Assembly (NCBI GenBank): GCA_934486965.1
Contig: CAKSQP010000009.1
Span: forward strand, 1-27,624
From: an uncultured Eubacteriales bacterium
GTDB lineage: Bacteria > Bacillota > Clostridia > Oscillospirales > UBA644
Direction of reading: 5' to 3'
Length of the DNA: 27,624 nucleotides
Below the pieces are notes generated by a model. It searched no databases. It was not told the origin of the DNA and saw only the letters and a list, made by a program, of their open reading frames with translations. Below, in pieces: positions 1 through 7,638 of this stretch. The translations under genes and the position numbers were made by a program. Within the stretch, counting starts at the first letter, position 1; every line of letters starts with the position of its first letter.

Positions 1-81
1 CGAACTTCCGCAAGCGGAAAGGAGTCCCGCAACGAGAGTTATCGCCAGACATATCGCGAAAACTTTTGAAAGTTTTTTCAT
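1..81 (-). CDS. Lipoprotein, N-terminal fragment (runs off the window)
   Basis: Only the first 27 codons are in the window; the gene continues beyond base 1. The visible residues form a bacterial lipoprotein signal peptide: a lysine-rich start (MKKLSK), a hydrophobic core and the lipobox LLSAC followed by GSS, so the mature protein would be lipidated on that cysteine and anchored outside the membrane. The start is ATG at 81-79, with an AAGGTG ribosome site about ten bases upstream. A good sigma-A promoter lies upstream at 157-185. Serine/glycine after the lipobox cysteine is common in substrate-binding lipoproteins of ABC transporters, but nothing in the window identifies the mature domain, so no function is assigned. 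It is divergent from the SipL-like gene. Confidence 0.75.
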   Translation of the reverse strand, partial: MKKLSKVFAICLAITLVAGLLSACGSS

Positions 82-156
82 TTTTCGAACACCTTTCTTT
101 ATTTGATTTCGGTTTTTATCCGAATTTATGTGCAAACTGCACTATTTCACAATTGC

Positions 157-185
157 AGTATATCACAAATTCGGCAAGGTTTCAA
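157..185 (-). promoter_or_regulatory. Sigma-A promoter for the minus-strand lipoprotein gene
   Basis: Read on the minus strand there is TTGAAA (185-180), a 17-base spacer and TATACT (162-157). Both hexamers are close to consensus and the spacer is ideal. The start codon follows about 75 bases downstream. It lies in the only intergenic space between the divergent lipoprotein and SipL-like genes. Confidence 0.7.
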
Positions 186-296
186 GGTGTGACATTACAA
201 GTTCACAAAAATGAACTATGTTTCTTATATATGAATATACGGCGGCGGCGCGGCATAGATATTAAGCAAGAATACAGTCAAAAATGAGGTGCCGTT

Positions 297-1811
297 ATGA
301 GTTATCTAAAGAATTTTATTCCGATAAACCGTGCCGTCGGCGTAAAAAGGAGCGAATCGTCGGCGGAGGCGGAGGTCCTGCTGCCCGATTACTACCCGCC
401 TGTAATGCGGATAATACGGGCGGAAGCGGTCCCGTTTGTAAGAACGCAGACGGCTTACGGCGACAAACTTTCGGTAGAGGGAAACGTCGAATTCAGAGTC
501 CTTTATCAGTCGGACGACGGCGGGCTCAACAGTTTCTTCTACAAAGCGCCGTTTTCTCACGCCGCAGACATTTCCGAGATGAAGAACGCCGTTCCCACGG
601 TCGCGGCGGAACTTGATTTCAAAGACGTAAGAGCGTTAAGCCCCCAGAAACTTTCGCTCCGCGCGTCGGTCCTGCTGTCCGTTTCGGCGACGGTCGGGGA
701 AGACGCCGAAATACTTTCCGACAACGGAACGCCCGACGGAAATATCGCGACGCTGTCGTCCGAAGAAACTTTCTGCAGGCAGATAGGCAACGTTTCGAAA
801 ACTCTCCGTCATTCGGGAGAAATATCCCTTGAAAAGAAGCCCGCGATGGAACGGATAATCCGATACGACATAGTTTATTCGGACACCGATTTCAAGCCGA
901 TGGGCAAAAAGACGCTTGTTAAAAGCGACATGACGCTGAAGATAGTTTATCTTTCGCCCGACATGAAAAAGCCTGCGTTCATCGAAGAAAAGACCGTTGT
1001 TTCGCAGTCTCTCGACATTGAAATTCCGGACGGGAACACCGCGGCAATAATAAGTCCGCAGGTCGCCGACTGCCGTTTCGACCTCAAGGAAAACTCCGAG
1101 GGAAAGATAACGGCAATAGAATATTCGACCGAAACGACCGTGAATTTTTCGCTTTTCGAAGAGAAAAAAGCGGCTGTGATAACCGACGCGTTCGGTATCG
1201 GCAAGGAAATAGAGACTGAAAAAAGCGAAGTTTTCACCGAAGAAATGTTCCCGCAGAAACAGACCGTTTCTTTTGAGGAGACCGCGGATATAGGCGAATT
1301 TTCCGAGATATTCGACGTCTCGGCTGTCGCTGTGGGACGGGAGGCGACTTTTGATAAAGAGAATCATATTTCGGAATTCGGAGGGGAGTTTCTCGTCAAT
1401 ATCCTGTATTCAGACAGAGACGGGGAGATCGTTTCGGCAGACAAAAAAATACCGTTTTCCCTCAAACGCGAAGCGGGCGACGGCGTCGCGGCAAGGCAGG
1501 CGCTCGACATTGCGGTTTCTTCCGTTAAATACGAAGCGGCGGAAAGTCTCAGGCTTTCTATCGAATGTTCCGTATCCGGAGCCGTTTTTCTTTCGCAGAA
1601 AAGAGAAGTCATAACGGGAATTTCGGAAAAGGAGGAAAAGCCCGAAGACGACGGCTCGAACCTTGTCCTGTATTACGCGCAGAAAGGCGAAAAACTCTGG
1701 GACATCGCGAAAAAATACCGCACTCCGCCCGAAAAGATATGCGAAGAAAACGGAATTTCGGGAAATTTCATCGAAGAAGAGAGAATGATATTCATACCGC
1801 GTTTCATATAA
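297..1811 (+). CDS. SipL-like spore protein with SPOCS (DUF3794) and LysM domains
   Basis: The 504-residue protein has repeated all-beta segments of the SPOCS/DUF3794 type: one at about residues 30-135, one at about 187-290, and a more diverged third at about 330-440. A C-terminal LysM domain covers about 458-504 (core KGEKLWDIAKKY, then IFIPRFI). This is the architecture of SipL, which in Clostridioides difficile binds the ATPase SpoIVA through its LysM domain during spore coat assembly around the forespore. There is no signal peptide, in agreement with a mother-cell cytoplasmic role. The ATG is preceded by GAGGT at 286-290. A weak possible promoter, TTCACA-18-TATATA (202-231), lies upstream; I did not find a clear sigma-E or sigma-K site. 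SPOCS/LysM proteins also occur outside the strict sipL orthologue, so I leave the symbol blank. Confidence 0.8.
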   Translation: MSYLKNFIPINRAVGVKRSESSAEAEVLLPDYYPPVMRIIRAEAVPFVRTQTAYGDKLSVEGNVEFRVLYQSDDGGLNSFFYKAPFSHAADISEMKNAVPTVAAELDFKDVRALSPQKLSLRASVLLSVSATVGEDAEILSDNGTPDGNIATLSSEETFCRQIGNVSKTLRHSGEISLEKKPAMERIIRYDIVYSDTDFKPMGKKTLVKSDMTLKIVYLSPDMKKPAFIEEKTVVSQSLDIEIPDGNTAAIISPQVADCRFDLKENSEGKITAIEYSTETTVNFSLFEEKKAAVITDAFGIGKEIETEKSEVFTEEMFPQKQTVSFEETADIGEFSEIFDVSAVAVGREATFDKENHISEFGGEFLVNILYSDRDGEIVSADKKIPFSLKREAGDGVAARQALDIAVSSVKYEAAESLRLSIECSVSGAVFLSQKREVITGISEKEEKPEDDGSNLVLYYAQKGEKLWDIAKKYRTPPEKICEENGISGNFIEEERMIFIPRFI

Positions 1812-1838
1812 AATTCAATCATAGTTCCGATTTGAATA

Positions 1839-1867
1839 TTGACTTAACGGCAAAATTATGCTATAAT
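1839..1867 (+). promoter_or_regulatory. Sigma-A promoter of the glycan operon
   Basis: TTGACT (1839-1844), a 17-base spacer and a perfect TATAAT (1862-1867). Transcription would start near 1874, exactly at the beginning of the structured leader. The promoter has the same -35, -10 and spacer length as the rplJ promoter at 10191-10219. No terminator separates it from the preceding SipL-like gene. Confidence 0.85.
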
Positions 1868-1873
1868 CAGACG

Positions 1874-1983
1874 GTTCAAGATAATAGGCGCTTTCCCTGA
1901 AAACCTGTCCGTTGAAGGATTAGTAGCTGATTTCTCCGCGATCTGAGCTCTTTCGTAACGGTAGCGTTATGAAAGAGCTTTTT
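1874..1983 (+). ncRNA. L10-leader-like RNA with attenuator, upstream of glycan operon
   Basis: This untranslated leader has the same ordered parts as the rplJ leader at 10226-10340. An outer helix TTCAA (1875-1879) pairs with TTGAA (1912-1916). An asymmetric internal loop follows. An inner helix ATAGG (1884-1888) pairs with CCTGT (1904-1908). Both leaders share the run AATAGG-pyrimidine-GCTTTC. The outer helix bases differ from those of the rplJ leader (TCCT/AGGA) but still pair, which points to a conserved structure. The leader ends in a terminator hairpin (1946-1979 plus T-run). TTTCTCC (1931-1937) can also pair with GGAGAAA (1987-1993), enclosing the terminator. The family's known role is binding of the L10/L12 complex to control transcription of rplJL; binding of this copy is inferred, and its 3' internal loop is larger than usual. 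Confidence 0.65.
1946..1983 (+). terminator. Attenuator hairpin of the glycan operon leader
   Basis: AGCTCTTTCGTAACG (1946-1960) pairs with CGTTATGAAAGAGCT (1965-1979) over 15 base pairs, with one G-T pair and loop GTAG, followed by TTTT. It stands 30 bases before the first gene and downstream of the promoter, so it would terminate transcription unless an alternative fold forms. Its lower stem GCTCTTTC/GAAAGAGC is the same as in the rplJ attenuator. Confidence 0.8.
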
Positions 1984-2012
1984 ACAGGAGAAACTATTCG
2001 AGAGAGAACGAT

Positions 2013-3086
2013 ATGACTGATACAAGACCGTTTTTAAGCGTTGTCGCCCCCGTTTACGGAGTCGAAAAATATCTGAAAAGAACGATAGACAGTATTCTCT
2101 GCCAGACTTTCGGCGATTTCGAACTTATTCTCGTCGACGATAAGTCTCCCGACGGCTGTCCCGAGATCTGCGACAGAGCGGCGGAGGAAAACGAAAAGAT
2201 AAAAGTCATTCACCATGCCGAAAATATGGGACTTTCCGCCGCAAGAAACACCGGAATGGCGGCGGCTTCGGGTCGCTTTATATGGTTTTTCGACCCCGAC
2301 GACTATATCGACGGGACATTTTTCGAAAAGATAAAAGAGGCGTCCGAAAATACGCCCGCGAAAGTTTTTCTCTTCGGGCTTACCGAGGAATATTCCGACG
2401 GAAACGGCGAAATCAAAAATACCGAGACGATAGTTCCCGAAGACAAATATCTCGTCGGGAAAGAGGAAGTGCGCTCCGAGGTCCTTTACCTCGAAAAAAA
2501 CACCCTTTACGGCTATGCGTGGAACAAGGTCTACGACCTCGGTTATCTGCGCGAAACGGGAATAACCTTTGAAAAAATAGCCCTTATCGAAGATATAGTT
2601 TTCAACATAAAAGTCTTCGACGGACTTGACAGTTTAAGAATTCTTCCGATATCTCCCTATCACTATAACCGACGTTACGACGGGAGCCTTTCGGTAAGTT
2701 ATATCCCGAACTATTTCGAACTGAACGGTACGCGGATACGCCTTTTGACCGAACAGTTTTCGAAGTGGGGAATGTTCGACGGAAAAACAAGGGGCGAAAT
2801 TGCCGTTTTATATACGAGATACATTTATTCCGCGATAGCGAGGTCTTTCGACAAACGTTCGGAAATGACTTCCGACGACAGAAAAAAGTGGCTCAATTCG
2901 GTCTTTGAGGACAGGCTTTTTGCCGAGACCGTTCCTTACGGAAAGCCCGAAAGCAGATCGCTTAAAATAATGATCTCCGCATTGCAGAAAAAGCAGGTAA
3001 ACAAGAGCCTCGCTCTCGGCAGATTCATTTATTCGGTAAAGAATTCCCTGCCGATGTTATTTTCAAAAATCAAACAGAAAAAATAG
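2013..3086 (+). CDS. GT2 family glycosyltransferase
   Basis: The 357-residue protein starts with a GT-A fold domain typical of family 2: SVVAPVYGVEKYL at about residues 9-21, LILVDDKSPDG at 38-48, GLSAARNTGM at 73-82, and the metal-binding DPDD at 94-97. It would transfer a sugar from a nucleotide-sugar donor to the lipid-linked repeat unit on the cytoplasmic face. The C-terminal third has no membrane span and is specific to the subfamily. It is the first gene of the glycan operon, behind the attenuator leader. Its ribosome site is weak (GAGAGA at 2002-2007), while the better GGAG at 1987 is too far away, so translation may be modest. Donor and acceptor cannot be read from the sequence. Confidence 0.85.
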   Translation: MTDTRPFLSVVAPVYGVEKYLKRTIDSILCQTFGDFELILVDDKSPDGCPEICDRAAEENEKIKVIHHAENMGLSAARNTGMAAASGRFIWFFDPDDYIDGTFFEKIKEASENTPAKVFLFGLTEEYSDGNGEIKNTETIVPEDKYLVGKEEVRSEVLYLEKNTLYGYAWNKVYDLGYLRETGITFEKIALIEDIVFNIKVFDGLDSLRILPISPYHYNRRYDGSLSVSYIPNYFELNGTRIRLLTEQFSKWGMFDGKTRGEIAVLYTRYIYSAIARSFDKRSEMTSDDRKKWLNSVFEDRLFAETVPYGKPESRSLKIMISALQKKQVNKSLALGRFIYSVKNSLPMLFSKIKQKK

Positions 3087-3145
3087 GCGTCTGCGCCCCT
3101 GCGCGGACGCCCGAAAAAAACGACTTTGCCTCCATCGGGCAAAGT
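3086..3145. other. Two tandem hairpins between the GT2 genes
   Basis: The first hairpin pairs GGCGTCTGCGC (3086-3096) with GCGCGGACGCC (3101-3111), with loop CCCT. The second pairs ACTTTGCC (3123-3130) with GGCAAAGT (3138-3145). On the plus strand neither has a T-run. On the minus strand each is followed directly by T6 or T7, so both have the form of intrinsic terminators facing against the operon. An alternative pairing, GCCCGA (3109-3114) with TCGGGC (3135-3140), would disrupt both. They may stop antisense transcription or shape the mRNA between the first two genes. Confidence 0.5.
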
Positions 3146-3172
3146 TATTATATTGTAAGGGGAAAAACTTAT

Positions 3173-4156
3173 ATGACGAAAATAAGCGTAATAATTCCCG
3201 TATATAATGTTGAAACATATCTCGAAAAATGCGTCGAAAGCGTTGTCTGTCAGAACTTTTCCGATTATGAGATAATATTGGTCGACGACGGTTCTTCCGA
3301 CGGAAGCGGAATACTTTGCGACAGGCTCGGAGAAAAATATCCCGAAATAAAAGTCATTCATCAGGAGAACAAGGGTCAGGGCGGCGCAAGGAACACGGGA
3401 ATAGAAAACGCGTCGGGAGAATATCTGCTTTTTGTCGACAGCGACGACACGATAACCGACGGAGCGCTTTCCTTTTTATATGATACCGCGGAAGAAAACG
3501 GCTCGGATATCGTTTCTTTCGGCATGGATTTCGTCGGCGAAGACGGCAAAACGCTTTCCGTTCTAAGACCGTCGGAAAACGGGACCGAAAACGTTTCGGG
3601 GAATAAAAAGATGCATTACCTTACGACCGATACCTACGCGGCGGACAAACTTTACAGGAGAAGTCTGCTTACCGAAAACGGTATAAAATTTCCCGAACGG
3701 GTATGGTACGAGGATCTCTGCGTAGTCATGAAAGCGGCGCTTTTTGCAAAAACGCTTACGCTTACCGATAAAATTCTTTATAAATATCTTCAGCGCGAAA
3801 ATTCGACGATGCACATAAAGAACACCGACAAAAACGAAGATATGCTCACGGTCGTTTCCGAAATTCTTGATTTTTACAGGAAAAACGGCGCGTTCGAAGA
3901 ACACCGCGAAGAACTTTGCTTTATGACCGTAATGCACGTCGAAGTGCTCTGCACTTTAAGGGTCGCCGCGGAAGACGGCAGACACCCGCTTCTGCAGAAG
4001 TTCTATGACTTTACAAAAGAGAATTTTCCCGATTTCAAAACCGACAAATATGTCTCGGCGCATCTGTCGAAAAGGCACAGAATAATATTCGCTTTTTCAA
4101 AGCGCGGAATGTACGGAATGTTAAGGCTGCTCAACGCGGCAAACAAACTCCGTTAA
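3173..4156 (+). CDS. GT2 family glycosyltransferase
   Basis: The 327-residue protein has a textbook family 2 GT-A domain: ISVIIPVYNVETYLEKCVES at about residues 4-23, IILVDDGSSDGSG at 34-46, GGARNTGIENASGEYLLFVD at 70-89 and DSDD at 89-92. Its N-terminal 100 residues resemble those of the preceding gene, so the pair may be paralogs with different sugar specificity. A ribosome site (AAGGGG, 3157-3162) stands about ten bases before the ATG. It lies 86 bases after the first GT2 gene, across the two hairpins described separately, and 27 bases before the polymerase. It would act at the cytoplasmic face, extending the undecaprenyl-linked repeat unit. The sugar is unknown. Confidence 0.88.
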   Translation: MTKISVIIPVYNVETYLEKCVESVVCQNFSDYEIILVDDGSSDGSGILCDRLGEKYPEIKVIHQENKGQGGARNTGIENASGEYLLFVDSDDTITDGALSFLYDTAEENGSDIVSFGMDFVGEDGKTLSVLRPSENGTENVSGNKKMHYLTTDTYAADKLYRRSLLTENGIKFPERVWYEDLCVVMKAALFAKTLTLTDKILYKYLQRENSTMHIKNTDKNEDMLTVVSEILDFYRKNGAFEEHREELCFMTVMHVEVLCTLRVAAEDGRHPLLQKFYDFTKENFPDFKTDKYVSAHLSKRHRIIFAFSKRGMYGMLRLLNAANKLR

Positions 4157-4183
4157 AAACAAATTCTTATCAGAGGGTAAAAG

Positions 4184-5596
4184 ATGAAAAACAAATTCGC
4201 AATTTCCGAAAAAAGAATGGAATTCATTCAGAATCTGTTCACCGTCGTTTTTATGATATACGCGATCCTCAGTTGCTGCGGACTGACGTACGGCAGACCG
4301 ATAATCAAGCCGTTCATGTGGGGTTCTTTCCTGCTTTCGGCGGTGATACTGCTTTACAGAGTCCTGAATTTCAGGGAATATTTCAAAGTTCCGATAACGG
4401 TATTTTCACTGATGATGGTCGGCTCGGCGGGTATCTCGACGATACTCAACCGCAATCATTCTTTCAAGAGCAACGTCATTTTCTGCATTTACTGGGCGTT
4501 TTACTTCCTCGTTCTTTTCACCACCGGAAAAAGCAGAAAAAAGGAAGACTGCAGAAAAACGCTCCGTATCGCCGCGACGGCTTTCACCGCATACACCACG
4601 CTTTTCACGGTCGTGAGTTTTATCCTCTATTTTGCGGGAAAAAGCGAGACCTACGACGTTCCGGGCGGGAACTATACATATAATATAGGCTTCAGATGGG
4701 GCAGACTCTGGGGAATTTTCCTCAACCCGAACCACGGGGCTGTTTCCTGCGCGATAGCGATACTGTTCCTTGTATATGTTTTCCGCAACAGAAAGAAGAT
4801 CTGGGAAAGAATACTCATAGTCCTTGACGTATGCATTCATCTTCTGTATATCGTCTTCTCCGATTCGAGAACGGGAACGGTCGTTCTTTCGGTAGGCGTA
4901 GCGACTTATGTTTTCGCAATTCTCTTAAAAACGTTCAGATGGAAAAAAGTTCTGACGGTACTTGTATCGGGAGTTATCGCCGTCGGCATTGCCGCAGGTT
5001 GCTTTGCGGGCGTAAGACAGATAAGAAAACCCGTCAATATAATCATAAGTTATGTAAATTCGCAGACAGGCGGCAACAATCCCGAAAAACCCGAAGACAA
5101 CATTATAGACAGAGGTTACGACCTTTCGGAGGATATAAGCAACCGCCGTTTTGATGTATGGAAGAGCGGCGCCGAAGTCTTTATAAACTCGGGCAAAAAT
5201 ATGATATTCGGGCTTTCCTACTGCGGTTTTACCGAATACGCACAGGAAAATATGCCCGATACATACATCGTCAACAACGATTACGCGGTAATGATAACGC
5301 TTGACAACGAAATACTGAACATAACGATAGCAAACGGTATTTTCGGAATAATAAGCGCAGTCGCGTTTATCGGTTATATTCTGGTCTTTGTCATCGTAAA
5401 ATTCAAAAAGGTCGGAAAAGACGAAAAATATTTTGTCGCGCTCCAGCTTGCAATTCTTTTCCCCCTTGCGTGCGCGGCGATGTTCTCGTCGATAATGTTC
5501 TATCATTTTTCGCCGAACGCGGTAATGTTCTGGACGGTCCTCGGACAGGTCACGGCGTATCTCGGCGCAGGAAAGAAGACTGAAAATGAAATTTGA
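4184..5596 (+). CDS. O-antigen ligase/Wzy-like polysaccharide polymerase
   Basis: This 470-residue integral membrane protein has many hydrophobic segments. The largest loop (about residues 290-360) lies between the middle and late membrane segments and includes a stretch of D, R and N residues. This layout is typical of the O-antigen ligase/polymerase superfamily (Wzy_C, WaaL). Such enzymes polymerise lipid-linked repeat units, or transfer the chain to an acceptor, on the outer side of the membrane. A conserved RWGRLWGIFLNPNHGA segment at about residues 170-185 supports the assignment. Family members diverge greatly, so polymerase versus ligase cannot be decided here; next to a flippase, polymerase is the more economical reading. 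The end overlaps the Stealth gene by 11 bases, implying translational coupling. Confidence 0.75.
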   Translation: MKNKFAISEKRMEFIQNLFTVVFMIYAILSCCGLTYGRPIIKPFMWGSFLLSAVILLYRVLNFREYFKVPITVFSLMMVGSAGISTILNRNHSFKSNVIFCIYWAFYFLVLFTTGKSRKKEDCRKTLRIAATAFTAYTTLFTVVSFILYFAGKSETYDVPGGNYTYNIGFRWGRLWGIFLNPNHGAVSCAIAILFLVYVFRNRKKIWERILIVLDVCIHLLYIVFSDSRTGTVVLSVGVATYVFAILLKTFRWKKVLTVLVSGVIAVGIAAGCFAGVRQIRKPVNIIISYVNSQTGGNNPEKPEDNIIDRGYDLSEDISNRRFDVWKSGAEVFINSGKNMIFGLSYCGFTEYAQENMPDTYIVNNDYAVMITLDNEILNITIANGIFGIISAVAFIGYILVFVIVKFKKVGKDEKYFVALQLAILFPLACAAMFSSIMFYHFSPNAVMFWTVLGQVTAYLGAGKKTENEI

Positions 5597-6575
5597 CATC
5601 GATATCGTAGTTCCGTGGGTGGACGGCGGAGACCCCGCATGGCTCGCCGAAAAAAGGAAATACAGACCCGACGCGGGGACTGACGACAACGTAAACCGCT
5701 ACCGCGACTGGGGACTTCTGCCCTATTGGTTCAGGAGCGTCGAAAAGTATGCTCCGTGGGTACGGAAAATTCATTTCGTGACATGGGGACATATCCCGTC
5801 ATGGCTGAATACCGGAAACCCGAAACTTAATATAGTAAAACATTCCGACTATATGCCGGAAAAATATCTGCCCGTCTTCAGTTCGCACCCGATCGAACTC
5901 AATATGCACCGCATAGAGGGGCTTGCGGAACATTTTCTCTATTCGAACGACGATCTGCTGTTTACGGCGCCCTGCGCCCCCGAAGATTTCTTCTCGGACG
6001 GCAAACCCGTCGACATCGCGATGGAAATTCCCCTGAGATTTCTCTTCGGCAGTATCGACCATATAACGGGGAACAATATGCTTGTCATAAACAGGCGTTT
6101 CAATAAAAGAGAAACCGAAATGAAAAACAAAAAGATATGGTTTTCTCTCAAAGCGCCGAAAGCGACCCTCAAAAACCTTTATATGTTTCCGGGGAAAGGT
6201 TTTTCCGCGTTTTACAATCCTCACCTCATGCAGCCGTTTCTGAAATCGACCCTCGAAGAAGTCTGGAAAGAGGAGGAGCCCGTTCTTGATGAGACCTGCT
6301 CTCACCGTTTCAGAAGCAACGAGGACGTCAGCCAGTGGCTTTTCAGATACTGGCAGTTCGCAAACGGAAGCATCGTCCAGAGCGAAAAGCCGAGAGGCAG
6401 ATTTTTCTCGATAGGAGCCGACGACTCGGCAATAAAGGACGCAGTTCTCGGTCATAAGTATAAGACCGTATGCCTGAGCGACGACGACGTAAATTACGAT
6501 TTTGAAAAGGAACAGGCGTTTTTACACGGACTTTTCGAAAAAACACTGCCCGAAAAATCGTCTTTCGAAATATAA
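5586..6575 (+). CDS. Stealth-family sugar-phosphate transferase
   Basis: The 329-residue protein shows the conserved regions of Stealth proteins in order. CR1 is DIDIVVPWVDGGDPAW at about residues 4-19. CR2 runs from RYRDWGLLPYWFRSVEKYAP (about 39-58) through VTWGHIPSWLN to HFLYSNDDLLF (about 112-122). CR3 includes the H-rich region near HLMQPFLKST and FRSNEDVSQWLFRYWQ (about 240-255). CR4 is VCLSDDDVNYDF near the C-terminus. Characterised members transfer a hexose- or HexNAc-1-phosphate from a nucleotide sugar, making phosphodiester links in capsules such as those of Neisseria. The predicted repeat unit would therefore carry a phosphodiester. The gene overlaps the polymerase gene, so it is firmly part of this operon. 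The exact sugar is not predictable. Confidence 0.9.
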   Translation: MKFDIDIVVPWVDGGDPAWLAEKRKYRPDAGTDDNVNRYRDWGLLPYWFRSVEKYAPWVRKIHFVTWGHIPSWLNTGNPKLNIVKHSDYMPEKYLPVFSSHPIELNMHRIEGLAEHFLYSNDDLLFTAPCAPEDFFSDGKPVDIAMEIPLRFLFGSIDHITGNNMLVINRRFNKRETEMKNKKIWFSLKAPKATLKNLYMFPGKGFSAFYNPHLMQPFLKSTLEEVWKEEEPVLDETCSHRFRSNEDVSQWLFRYWQFANGSIVQSEKPRGRFFSIGADDSAIKDAVLGHKYKTVCLSDDDVNYDFEKEQAFLHGLFEKTLPEKSSFEI

Positions 6576-6588
6576 AAGGAGACAGACC

Positions 6589-7638
6589 GTGGCAAAAGAG
6601 ATTTATTTTCTGTGTGCGCAGGGCGTTCACGGCGGACCCGAAGCAATACATCAGATCGTCGATAAGATCAACGGCTGTACCGATTGCAGGGCGCATATCG
6701 CCTTTTATCAGAAAAATTTCGTTCCCGAAGAAAAATTCAGAAATTTCAACGCAGACTATGTAAATATAAAGGACGTGCCCGACTCCGAAAACACCGTTCT
6801 CTGCACTCCCGAAACGCACACCTATTATCTCAGAAAATTCAAAAACGTCCGGAAAGTAATAGTCTGGCTTTCTCTCTATTATTATTTAAGGAACGTAAAA
6901 GAAGAGGAATACACGTTTTCGGAAAGATGCAGATACCGCTACTCAAAAGGCAGATTTCCGTGGCCTGCGTATCCGCTCTATTACCTGAAAGACCTTCTTA
7001 ATAAAAAAGACCATTTCAAATTCGACATGGACGGTATCCTCCACACGCAGAACTGCGAATATGTTGCGGAATTCCTGCGGGAGCACGGCGTCAGAGATTC
7101 CGAAATGCTCTATCTTGACGGACCTGTCAGGGCGGAATATTTCGAAAATTCCGCGCGCCCCGAAAAGAAAAATCAGATCGCATACAACCCCGGCAAAGGT
7201 GCCGACGAATATATGCCCGAAGTTATCGAAGAGATAAAGGCGAAAATCCCCGACATGACGTTTGTTCCGATAGAAAAAATGACCGTCGCACAGGTAAAGG
7301 AAACGCTTCTCACCTCAAAAGTTTATCTCGATTTCGGCTTTTTCCCCGGTCCCGAAAAACTCGTCAAGGAAGCGGCGCTTTGCGGCTGTAACATCATAAC
7401 CTCCGACAAGGGCGCGGCGAAAAACGACAAAGACGTCCTTATCCCGTCGGATTTCAAATTCAATATGGAAACGCGCCCCTATAAAGAGATCGCGACGCTG
7501 ACAAAGGCAATGCTTGAAAATTACGGGGATTATAATAAACTGTTCGAACCCTATGTAAAAAAAGTCAGAGAACTGAACGATAACTTCGAACGGGACGTTA
7601 TCGCTTTTGTCGATAAGATAAAAGGAAATACATTATGA
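6589..7638 (+). CDS. Probable glycosyltransferase (GT-B-like)
   Basis: The start is GTG at 6589, behind AAAAGGAG (6574-6581). An upstream ATG in frame at 6502 would overlap the Stealth gene by 74 bases and lacks a ribosome site. The product has 349 residues. The N-terminus (EIYFLCAQGVHGGPEAIHQ) has a glycine-rich loop like GT-B enzymes. The C-terminal half has the donor-domain pattern: LTSKVYLDFGFFPGPEKLVK, then EAALCGCNIITSDKGAAKN at about residues 262-280, comparable to the E-x-G-x-P region of GT4 enzymes. No membrane segment is evident. It overlaps the next gene by four bases (ATGA). The family is not one I can name precisely; the operon context makes glycosyl transfer the best reading. 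Confidence 0.6.
   Translation: MAKEIYFLCAQGVHGGPEAIHQIVDKINGCTDCRAHIAFYQKNFVPEEKFRNFNADYVNIKDVPDSENTVLCTPETHTYYLRKFKNVRKVIVWLSLYYYLRNVKEEEYTFSERCRYRYSKGRFPWPAYPLYYLKDLLNKKDHFKFDMDGILHTQNCEYVAEFLREHGVRDSEMLYLDGPVRAEYFENSARPEKKNQIAYNPGKGADEYMPEVIEEIKAKIPDMTFVPIEKMTVAQVKETLLTSKVYLDFGFFPGPEKLVKEAALCGCNIITSDKGAAKNDKDVLIPSDFKFNMETRPYKEIATLTKAMLENYGDYNKLFEPYVKKVRELNDNFERDVIAFVDKIKGNTL

Noticed and set aside
636..1367. Long minus-strand reading frame opposite the SipL-like gene
   Set aside because: It is a shadow of the GC-biased coding strand: no ribosome site, no recognisable domain, and composition rich in R/F/Y as expected from antisense translation.
1874..1983. Reading the glycan leader as a JUMPstart/ops site or the Bacillus EAR antiterminator
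   Set aside because: No ops-like GGCGGTAG motif occurs in the leader, and EAR lies within the eps operon with a different structure. The resemblance to the rplJ leader in the same window is far closer.
4925..6455. Long minus-strand frames opposite the polymerase and Stealth genes
   Set aside because: The plus-strand genes have clear family motifs and tight operon spacing; the antisense frames have no motif and no ribosome site.
6502..6588. Upstream ATG start for the GT-B-like gene
   Set aside because: It would overlap the Stealth gene by 74 bases and has no ribosome site; GTG 6589 follows AAAAGGAG at good spacing.
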